Of a DNA stretch of 64,000 nucleotides, positions 23,761-32,102 are shown piece after piece. The notes below the pieces were generated by a model that was not told the DNA's origin, searched no databases, and worked only from the letters and a program-made list of their open reading frames with translations. The DNA comes from Panaeolus papilionaceus (Eukaryota > Basidiomycota > Agaricomycetes > Agaricales): assembly GCA_015501605.1 (NCBI GenBank), contig JADNRZ010000001.1:620001-684000 (forward strand), in the 5' to 3' direction. Numbering within the stretch: position 1 is the first letter of the stretch; every line of letters starts with the position of its first letter. Position numbers and translations under genes: made by a program.

Positions 23761-24785
23761 TTAGCGCCACTTTGAAATATCCCTGCATTTTTCTTCATTT
23801 TTGGAACCGGCCAGATGTCCTGCTGACCCTAGTTTGTACTTTTTGCTGTATGTAACTTGCTGATCATGAATACCCTGAAGCCGTGGGTGTCTTGACAGAC
23901 GATGATACATTCTTTTTCGACCCCTGTAAGTATACGTCCTTGTTATATAGGCACACCAGACCTCCCGAAACCTATTACAAGCCATCGCACGGAGAGAGCC
24001 CCTAAGTTTTCGATAGACACCGGCGTTCCGGCATTCTGGAAAACATAAGACTCCCACGGTGCGAACCCAACGCCAATCAGATGACAACAGATAATTTAGA
24101 ATTGAACCAAGACGAGACAACGTTGGCGCTATTTTTGAACCTTCTGCTCATTCTTATAATGGACCGAGGACCTCATGAGGGCTCGGAAGATAGCATCTAT
24201 TGGCTACCTTCCGCCATTGTGCGAGTTGCGACTCGAGACATACATATGGATCACTTCCGACATTCTTCGCGGCATATGCGGCAGATCTTGGCTGCCTGGT
24301 TTAGACCTAACAGCACGAGCAGCAAACTGTGATTTTTTTGATGAAACAACCTCTGCATGGGTTCCCGTTCAGAGTCACTGACTTTGATCTGCACCACAGT
24401 ATCACCTTTGATACTCAAGTTTAATGATTTTGAATGACTTCGAGTCTCGCCGCCCTCGTACTCGTCTGCGTACCTGGTATTCGAATGGCGTTCCATCAAT
24501 TATAAAAAAACGCCGTCGGCTCGCCATTTGCAATTTGCAACGCGACCCCCTGTTATCAGCGGGCACATTTGTACCTGGTTGTGTTAATACGGTTGCACTT
24601 TTTTGAATCCCTACTTATTGTTTCTCTCTTCTTCCTTTCCCTCTACCACCTCCAGCCACACTGACAGAATAAACCTGCTCTCTGCGACAAGACGAGCTAG
24701 GAGTCAGAGAGTGTCAGCGGTATCTGTTGATCTTCTATTCCAATTCTTGGGCCATTTTTTGGCCCGCTGGTAGTGTTTGCTTTGG
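23761..24785. other. Intergenic, 1.03 kb
   Basis: A plus-strand frame at 24081-24332 opens with ATG but shows no motif or splice support. Otherwise noncoding; presumably holds the promoter of the seven-helix gene. Confidence 0.5.
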
Positions 24786-26224
24786 ATGTCGGCCCCACGT
24801 CTCCTGACCAAAAATGACTTTTACTTCCCAGTTGGAGTTGTCCTAGAGGTATGTTTGTTGCCTTTGTGAGTCCGATCTTGTTCGTCATCATTTAGACTGA
24901 TGTTTCCTAGGCGTTTTTGTGTGGTGAGCAACCTTGCGAAAAGACAGGCTGCCTGGAACTGACCGAAAATTTACAGGATGCTACACTGTGTTATTCGTTG
25001 TGGCGATGTGGATTTGGAGACAACGTCGAACAAGCACCCGCCTCTGGTCTTTTTCAGCTGCGGTACAGAACGTCATTTTTTTTCGTACTTACATTTCCTC
25101 ATATCTCACCTACAGTTATATTTGTCTCTGTCAATACTCATGTGGATCGTAGCCTGCCTGCACCTGGGTGAGTGATTCCAGTTTCATCCAACAACACACA
25201 CCTGGAACGACATTCCAGGTATTGACGTTCAGAGACTGCTTCGTGTGTATATCCTGGAACTTGAAGTGACCAGCTTGCCAACAACTTTGCGCCTAAACGA
25301 TGGTTCACAGTGGGACACAATAGCGCACATGGCCTTGGGCCCAATCATGATATATCTGGGGGATATCCTGGTGGTAAACCCCTCACCCTCTTTGGTATTC
25401 GTTCTATCTCACTGTATCATAGGTTTACCGAACGTACATTGTTTGGAATCGAAGTTTATGGGTTATAGCCCTTCCCCTCCTTCTCGACGCTGTGAATCTT
25501 GGTATGTCTGAGGCTCTATAGTTAACCGCTTGAAATATAACGATGGCTATTCTAATTTCTAGCTCTGAACATCATGTGCATGTACTGGTACACGCACCCA
25601 GAAGTTATCCCCTTTGAGAAAGCCGCACCCTGGTTTTTGGCACTATACCCCCTGGTCTTTGCACAAAATGTGCTCACTACAGGTCTCCTCTCTTACAAAA
25701 TATGGGCGCAACACCGTCATTCGTTGGCTCATGGCGTAATCCATAGCGCAGATTCTCGTACACTCGGCTATGTTGCGAGGATTATGATTGAGAGCGCCAT
25801 GTTCTACACACTTCAACTACTTATTATCATAGTCCTCATCTCGATTGATCACCCGGCCACATTCCTATTCACGTCTTGTATGGTCCCAAGTATTGGTGCG
25901 CATTTCTTCACTCTGGGTCCTTAGCTTGCTCCTGAATTATCTCTAGGCATCGTGTTTGTCCTTATGGCTGTCCGCATCCACTTTGAAGGAGGATCAAGTG
26001 CTGGCGTGAAGAGTGCTAACACAAGCAGTTTCCCTACGTGGTTCAGAAACTCGGAAGGCGACATGGAACTCTCCACTACGGCATCAGCGAATGGAGCTGG
26101 TCGTGTTGATCTTGCCTTCCGAATTCCAGACAATAAGTCGACGTTGCGGCGCTCCATTTCGGACGATAATGAAGCGTTGTCCTCCTCGCTATCACGCAAG
26201 ACAGCCCTGCATCCTGTTACTTGA
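24786..26224 (+). CDS. Seven-helix membrane protein of unknown function (Agaricomycete type)
   Basis: Integral membrane protein; receptor-like topology but no recognised GPCR motif. I place the start at ATG 24786 (MSAPRLLTKNDFYFPVGVVL), from which tiny exons join in phase: VGVVLE|AFLCG|CYTVLFVVAMWIWR, then RLWSFSAA|LYLSLSILMWIVACLHLG|IDVQRLLRVYILELEV. Seven hydrophobic segments follow: FYFPVGVVLEAFLCG with CYTVLFVVAMWIW, LYLSLSILMWIVACL, LGPIMIYLGDILVV|YRTYIVW, LWVIALPLLLDAVNLALN, WFLALYPLVFAQNVLTTG, MFYTLQLLIIIVLISI and FLFTSCMVPSIGIVFVLMAV. The YRTYIVW motif at helix 3 is typical of a large orphan agaric family. A cytosolic tail of about 90 residues is Ser-rich. It ends at TGA 26222-26224, about 340 residues. 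Confidence 0.82.
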
Positions 26225-27151
26225 TGGGTGCTTCCATCATCGCACCAGGTGGATGCGTATGTCTGGATTCCTCATGGAATGATCTGTGACAGTATTAATC
26301 GTATGCACTCATGGACTGTTTATACTTTTGACGCGGGATCTATGTCGGCATCGTGCTTATGGTTTCATGATTTCTGAGTGATCTGGGGATCTGGAAGCCA
26401 TCCAGCCTCACCTGCTTTCGTGGATTAGTTATGCGTCTGAGATCAGCTGAGATCGTGGTGGAAATCTTCGTGTTTGAGAATGAAGAGCTGAAGATGGAAG
26501 CAATCAGCATCAAGTGGAACCTTGAAGCCTACGGATACCTTCCTTTCTAGCTGGCCCCGACCCCTGTTGACGAAGAGTAGGGATCGTTCGTACTTCTTGT
26601 TCAAAATGTGGCCCGATGAGATGCATAGTAGCCTACCTACTCATCACTTGCCGACTAGGGGCAATGATTCGGGCACCCACGAACTATCCATTCATTATTC
26701 GAAACACAACCGTGATGCCCACAATGCTGTCACAATGAATAAGCTTGCTCGATAATTCAGATACAGGAAGGTGGCTTAGTGAGCTAATGGCACCGGAACG
26801 ACAGTTGATTGGATACAGAACCTGTTTACATAAAAGGAATTGTGCAACGCAGTGGAAAGCACTGACAAGTATGACACGGGTCCTATCGCACCCACAGTTA
26901 TTCAAGACAGCCCCTCCATTGGAATCAGGGAGATGTCGAACTGCGAAAATAGTAGTCAGGCATAGTAAGTAAGCTAGGTGATTGTTAATCTTGTCTTACA
27001 CACTGCCCAATAACACAAGGTGTCCCGTAGTATTTAAAGGATGCACCATGTTTTATCATTAGCTTCAAATACATACTTTACATCCTCGAACACCCACACA
27101 TCCGATACTCTTCAAACCTAATTCGTTCCACTCGCCATTGGAATTGAAATA
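26225..27151. other. Intergenic, 927 bp, with TATA-like box at 27031
   Basis: 3' UTR of the membrane protein and promoter of the first SDR gene. TATTTAAA at 27031-27038 lies about 120 bases before its ATG. CTGAGATC-type repeats at about 26430-26455 resemble the repeat field found downstream. Confidence 0.5.
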
Positions 27152-28183
27152 ATGTCCTCTCCCATCGTTTACCTCGTCACAGGTGCCAATCGAGGCATCG
27201 GTGAGTCCCTCAAATCATTCCTCAGCCTGTTGCAATGTCAATTGACCACTCTGCTACTGTAGGTTTGGCTCTCGTTCAAGTCCTTGTACAAAAGCCAGAT
27301 GTATATGTCTATGCGGCTGCCAGGAAACTCTCTCCCAGTCTAGAGGAGGTCATATCCAACAACCCAGATAAAGCCGCTTTTGTTCACTTCATTGCTGCTG
27401 ATGAGGCGTCGAACAAGGCAGCAGCCAAGGTTGTAAGTGACAAGTTTGGACGCGTCAACGTCGTACTTGGGGTTGCAGGTCTGTGCATCTAGTACCTAAT
27501 TTCTTTCCGATTCTTATGTCGACCTATGTAGGTATCTCCAACTACCTCGGACCTGCCGAGGAGACGCCCGCTGCCGTGTTTGACGAGCACTTCCAGGTTT
27601 GCCTTCTGGTAAACGCACGGATGCAACTATTGCTGAAAATTGCCCATAACAGGTCAATGTAACTGGAACACTTGTTCTGTTCCAAGCATTTGCCCCTTTG
27701 CTTAGAAAGAGCAACTCCCCCAAGTTTATTCCTTTCAGTTCGGGAGTCGCTAGCTTAACAGCTTCTATCAACATAGCTGCTGGATACACCGCCTATGGTG
27801 TTTCAAAAGTTGCACTAAACTATCTGTCAAGGAAGATTCATTTCGAAAACGAATGGCTCAGTACGTTGTATGCATTCGTAATACGATTTACATGCTCAAT
27901 GCAGAATATTTAGCCTGTTTCCCGCTTGCTCCAGGAATCGTGGACACTGATATGGGTATGTGCCCACATTTTTAAAGGGTATTTATACAAGCTAACCTAA
28001 TATTTAAAAGCTGTCTTAAACCGCACTCTAGACAAGACAGGCTCAATAGCACCTGTTCAAGCTGCGATAGCTGTCAAGCCAGACGTCGCGGCTGCACTAC
28101 TGGTTAGCATTATCGAGAGCGCGACTAGGGAAACCCATGGCGGCGAGTTTGTCAACGTTGATGGAAGTAAGATCGCCTGGTAA
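27152..28183 (+). CDS. Short-chain dehydrogenase/reductase, copy 1
   Basis: NAD(P)-dependent SDR oxidoreductase, cytosolic, substrate unknown. It starts at ATG 27152 (MSSPIVYLVTGANRGIG) and ends at TAA 28181-28183; about 250 residues in six to seven exons. TGANRGIG is the nucleotide-binding Gly motif at residues 10-17. FIPFSSG supplies the catalytic Ser, and YTAYGVSKVALNYLSRKI holds the Tyr-x3-Lys pair. Junctions are all in phase: RGIG|LALVQVLVQK, VVLGVAG|ISNYLGPAEET, DEHFQ|VNVTGTLVLF, CFPLAPGIVDTDM|AVLNRTLDKTG. The protein ends FVNVDGSKIAW, typical of carbonyl-reductase/C-factor-like SDRs. It is a tandem paralogue of the gene at 30126-32102. Confidence 0.92.
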
Positions 28184-28787
28184 AAGGGTGAGTAGGATAA
28201 TATATATCTATCCCCCGACCACCACTTGATTGAAATCGGATATTGTCGAAGGCATATAGACGCTGGCGCTAATTTCATTACACCCTGGCTTCATATGTAC
28301 TTGATTTGACGTAGCATACTAAATTTAATCCTTCTAAAATTGAGCCTGGAGAGATATTTTTATCATAGCGTGCTATGGTTATACCACTGTAGTGGACAGT
28401 GTAAACAGGCATACGGGACCGTCAGATTTCAGATCAAGCACGATGCTTGAGTTTGCAAGCGTTTAGCTAGACAGCCTCCCTGGCGTCGAGGGACCGCTTT
28501 AAATAGTGCTTTTTTTGGCCTGAAAATGGTACATATGTGCGACTCAAATCCTATTCGGCGGTCTAAGTAATGAGGTTATAGGAAAGGGTTCGGTAGCGGA
28601 CCACACTACAACCATGTGTAGTATGGACGCCAAGATAAAGCATAGACCAAGGGCTCAATGACAATAGATCACGTACATCAGCAAAAAACCGGGCTGCAGA
28701 TCTGCGATCTCAGCCAATGTCTAGTCAATCTCAGCCTGTGATGTGGCTGCGACAGAAGTCTAAGCGTGCGCACCCAGCTGTGGCCTT

Positions 28788-29468
28788 CAATCTGAGATCA
28801 AACCTCAATCTGATATTAAGTCCCAATCTGACATCAGCTTAACTAGTGACATCTGACTATTATACACATGCCTATTGAATAAGTGCAACAAGGATGAAAT
28901 AAAAAGTTTTTTTTTTCTTTTTTTTTCTTTAGGATTCACACAGGCGCTTGTTTCTTCGACCAGCAGCATTGGAAACCGACGAAATTTGCCAATGCAAGGA
29001 ATCGAACCCAAGCGTTAACTAACACTACGAATCCTGTAGCGTTAAAGCCACTAGGCCACGGAGCCTTTAGTATTGTGCAACAGCAAGGAAAACATATCCA
29101 CAGCCGCCTCGCTCGTCCCTTGACTTCTCGGAGGCGTGGGGTTCATCCTTCCCCGGAATTCATAATATTTATTGCCGCCCGTTTGTTTGACTGGATGGAT
29201 GTATATTTTTCCATAATTTGATTTATTTAAGAAATTAGATAATGGATATATGGAATGCAAGCTGACGTTCAACGGGTCTATGTGATCTCAGCCTGACATG
29301 CTCAATATCAATCTGATATTCGGCTGATATGCAAAACTCAATCTGAGTTCACGGTCTGTGGATGACTACAACTAGAAATTAGTCAGACAAGATGCCGCGA
29401 GACTGAGATGTGTCTGATATACCGACTTCAGTCTGAAATTAACAAATTCAATGTGAGGACAATCTGAT
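28788..29468. repeat. Field of degenerate CAATCTGA-type repeats
   Basis: The octamer CAATCTGA occurs at 28788, 28806, 28824, 29309, 29339 and 29460, usually as CAATCTGATAT or CAATCTGAGAT. Many one-mismatch relatives lie between them (for example CAGTCTGA at about 29429 and GCCTGATATT at about 29480). Chance would give well under one copy in this span. Spacing is 18 bases in the first three copies and irregular later, which suggests a decayed short-period array. The SINE-like element splits the field. Confidence 0.6.
28907..29065 (-). mobile_element. tRNA-derived SINE-like retroelement
   Basis: On the minus strand it opens at 29065 with a tRNA-like head (GGCTCCGTGGCCTAGTGGCT, an A-box match). 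It has an anticodon-arm-like hairpin (GCTAC...GTAGT with a seven-base loop) and a B-box-like GGGTTCGATTCC at about 29000. A body of about 80 bases follows, then an A-rich tail (poly-T with scattered C at 28907-28931 on the plus strand). The acceptor stem cannot close, so it is not a working tRNA. The 8-mer GTGCAACA occurs on both sides (28883-28890 and 29075-29082) and may be part of a decayed target-site duplication, although it does not abut the element exactly. Confidence 0.6.
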
Positions 29469-30037
29469 ATGCTCGTTTATGCCTGATATTCAGCTAGTAT
29501 GCATCATTTATCTTGAATTTGCATAGATATGTAGAATCTCTTCTGATTTTAGGTAATCTATGGGGTATCAGACTGACGAGGGACCTAACAGGTTATAGTA
29601 TTCTGACACTTGACTGAGAGGGCATGGTCAAACTGAGATCCCTTACAAACAAAGATTCTATCCTGACGCGACACAGTTATGCACAATTTCATACTGTAGT
29701 GTTGCATCAGAGAATGATATACCCTATATCAAGATGAATTTTACATTTCTACGACAGTTCGTAGATCTACTATCAATTTTTTTGCTGATGTACCTGCCAT
29801 ATTGATATTATCCATGGTAATCCCGTTGACTTCTGAAGGTTGTTCTCCGACGGTGCAGAACGAGATGTTTCTTGTGCCGGTGTCAACGGTGAGAAGCTTT
29901 CGCAATGTTTCGTATACCGACAGTGCTTTGAGTGCTTTTCCAATCGAAAAGATATCTAATCTACCAATCATAATTAGTATAGGCCATGCTATTCTCACAG
30001 GGTCGAATCTTTACTCTCAGCGCTGAATTATTCTGCA

Positions 30038-30044
30038 TATAAGG
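30038..30044 (+). promoter_or_regulatory. TATA box of SDR copy 2
   Basis: TATAAGG within GCATATAAGGG, about 85 bases upstream of the ATG at 30126. Confidence 0.45.
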
Positions 30045-30125
30045 GATGGGTTCAAAAGACAATTTATCTTCAAGCCGCCCATCCAATTTGGAGTGTAAGC
30101 AAAACATTTCGATTCCTTCAACAAA

Positions 30126-32102
30126 ATGGCCTCCCCCACTGTCTACTTCGTCACTGGAGCCAATCGAGGCATCGGTAAGTTTTAATCGAAGCGCGATTCC
30201 TGACTAGGGCTGCGCACCGTACCCGTAGTGACGGTTGAACGGGACCCGTCAACGGGTCTCCCGTCCCGTCCCGTCCCGTCCCGTCCCGTCGTCAATTTCT
30301 GAGCGTCAAACGACGGCCGTAGAAATTACGGCCGTCACCCGTTGGTAACCGTTTGAAAACGGCCGTGACGGGTTAGTATATCTTGGCAAGATGAACACGA
30401 CAATTCTCTGCGGAAATGATGGGCACGTAGATAATATTGTCATCAGCCAGAGATATGACGTCTGACACCAGCCCCTATTACAATTGCTTGAAGTGAACAT
30501 GCCATGCTATGGCTTAATTTCTTAATTGAGCATTGTTTTCATGGGTATCGTTTGACTGTTTAGTGTCAGCAAGGTGCAATAGCTTGTAATTCTCAAATTT
30601 TACCCCAGTCCGCTTCACCACCATACAACTTTTTGGGAGCACAATGTTCTCGATGCTTCTCATTTTCGGAGAACAAAAAGATTTCTCTGCCTTGCGTGCG
30701 ATCTGCGATCTGTTTTCTATTCCAGGTAAGACACCACTCACTTCAATTTAGTTTTGAGACTTATACCACTCTTCCCTTGTTGTTTCAGGATCAGCAGTAG
30801 CGGTCGAGAGGATTTTCTCAGGGGGTCGAGATACTATATCCCTGAGACGCACTAGTCTCCAACCCTCATCAATCCGCATTTTGATGTTGCTCAAGCAACA
30901 CCTTCGCCAAAACTGTGTTGCTCCTGCTTAGAGGTACATTGTATTATAGGAAGTATCTAGATACATGATTAAATACATGGTTTTGTATTCTATGTGCACC
31001 CGTGAACCCGTAACGGGCAACAACACCCGTTATCTTACCCGTCGCTGATGAAAAATATTTCAACCCGACCCGTTGTCGGCTTGACTTACTACGGGTGACG
31101 GCCGTAGACCAACGGCCGTCACCCGCTACGGGTACGGTGCGCAGCCCTATTCCTGACATATCTCATTCGTGATTCCCACAGGACTGGCCCTTGTTCAAGC
31201 CCTGGTCCAAAAGCCCGAAGTATTTGTCTTTGCAGCTGCCCGAAATAACGCTCCCATCCTCAAGGAGCTCATTTCCAATCACCCAGAAAAGGCTTCTTTT
31301 GTTCCCTTTATTGCCGCAGACGAGCGCTCAAATAAGGAGGCTGCGAAAGCTGTGGAGGGTAAGGTTGGGCGCGTCGATGTCGTCCTTGGGGTTGCAGGTA
31401 CCTCTTCCCCTAGTCTGATTTGGTTTTAGTATCTCACCTCTGTAGGTATCTCCAATTACCTTGGACCGGCTGAGGAAACACCCGCTGCCGCGCTCGATGA
31501 ACATTTCAAGGTCTGTCTTTTCCGCTGTAAGGTAAAACAGTCTGACATCGAACGTTATAACAGGTGAACGTTACCGGAATGCTTGTGCTCTATCAAATGT
31601 TCGCGCCATTGCTGAGGAAAAGCAGTTCCCCTAAATTCGTTCCATTCAGCTCTGGAGCTGGTAGCATAACGGGCTACATTGATATGGCTGCTGGATACAC
31701 CTGCTATGGTGTTTCGAAAGTTGCGCTGAACTACCTTTCTAGGAAGATTCACTTTGAAAATGAATGGCTCAGTGAGTTCCTCCTCGACCACGCTTTTGGA
31801 CAATTCATAATCCATTTGTTCAAAGCCTGCTTCCCTCTTGCTCCGGGAATTGTGGAGACTGACATGGGTATGTTCTCATTTTTAATGAGCACAAAACCGA
31901 ACGGCTCAGCCGAAACGTCATTGTTCTAGCGGCCTTGAATCGGGCATTGGATAAGACTGGAACAGTTGCCCCTGTACAAGACGCGATTGCTGTTAGCCCA
32001 GAAGCTGCTGCGACATTACTTATGGGCGTTATTGAAAGCTCCACCAGGGAGACTCATGGTGGGGAATTCGTCAACATCGACGGAAGTAAAATCCCTTGGT
32101 AG
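30126..32102 (+). CDS. Short-chain dehydrogenase/reductase, copy 2, with a hAT element in intron 1
   Basis: NAD(P)-dependent SDR, closely related to the copy at 27152. It starts at ATG 30126 (MASPTVYFVTGANRGIG) and ends at TAG 32100-32102. Exon 1 is only about 50 bases. Intron 1 is roughly 1 kb instead of about 65 bases because a hAT element has inserted; its acceptor (cccacag at about 31181) still restores RGIG|LALVQALVQK in phase. All later exons match copy 1: VVLGVAG|ISNYLGPAEET, DEHFK|VNVTGMLVLYQ, KFVPFSSGAGS, YTCYGVSKVALNYLSRKI (Tyr-x3-Lys present), CFPLAPGIVETDM|AALNRALDKTG, ending FVNIDGSKIPW. About 250 residues with no stop or frameshift, so the gene can work if the enlarged intron is spliced. 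Confidence 0.9.
30198..30205. repeat. Left 8-bp target-site duplication of the hAT element
   Basis: TTCCTGAC directly before the element, repeated exactly at 31150-31157 directly after it. An 8-bp duplication is the hallmark of hAT transposition. Confidence 0.9.
30260..30289. repeat. (CCCGT)6 tract inside the hAT element
   Basis: Six tandem CCCGT units close to the left inverted repeat. Probably an expanded version of the subterminal CCCGT/ACGGG motif that recurs across both ends of the element. Confidence 0.85.
30600..30930 (+). pseudogene. hAT transposase remnant, C-terminal dimerisation domain
   Basis: Two frame segments join across a good intron (donor gtaaga at about 30727, acceptor gtttcag at about 30788): DFSALRAICDLFSIP|GSAVAVERIFSGG, continuing RDTISLRRTSLQPSSIRILM and LLKQHLRQNCVAPA to a TAG near 30930. 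SIPGSAVAVER(I/V)FSGGRD is the hallmark of the hAT C-terminal dimerisation region. The catalytic part and N-terminal zinc finger are absent, so this is a relic that cannot mobilise the element alone. Confidence 0.85.
31150..31157. repeat. Right 8-bp target-site duplication of the hAT element
   Basis: TTCCTGAC, identical to 30198-30205, immediately after the right inverted repeat. Confidence 0.9.

Larger units (their letters stand above)
28184..30125. other. Intergenic between SDR paralogues, 1.94 kb, repeat-bearing
   Basis: Noncoding. It contains a tRNA-derived SINE-like element (28907-29065) inside a field of degenerate CAATCTGA repeats (about 28788-29640), and the promoter of the second SDR near its right end. 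A minus-strand frame at 29741-29998 has no support. Confidence 0.6.
30206..31149 (+). mobile_element. hAT-superfamily DNA transposon, 944 bp, internally deleted
   Basis: Bounded by perfect 24-bp terminal inverted repeats (30206-30229 and 31126-31149) beginning TAGGGCTGCGCACCGTACCC, and by identical 8-bp target duplications. Subterminal regions carry many copies of the palindrome ACGGCCGT, CGGGT motifs and a (CCCGT)6 tract (30260-30289), as expected for transposase-binding repeats. It lies in intron 1 of the SDR gene, in the same orientation as the gene. It is too short for a full transposase but keeps the C-terminal dimerisation end (separate entry), so it is a non-autonomous derivative. The identical TIRs and TSDs suggest a fairly recent insertion. 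Confidence 0.93.

Noticed and set aside
20265..26224. Secondary-metabolite gene cluster formed by derlin, flavin reductases, membrane protein and SDRs
   Set aside because: No core synthase, terpene cyclase, P450 or pathway regulator is present. Oxidoreductases alone do not make a cluster.
28990..29065. Functional tRNA gene on the minus strand
   Set aside because: A- and B-box matches exist, but the acceptor stem does not pair, the T-stem is weak and position 33 is not U. A poly-A tail follows, which fits a SINE better.
29741..29998. 85-codon minus-strand frame between the SDR genes
   Set aside because: No motif, no good start context, and it lies beside the repeat field and SDR promoter.
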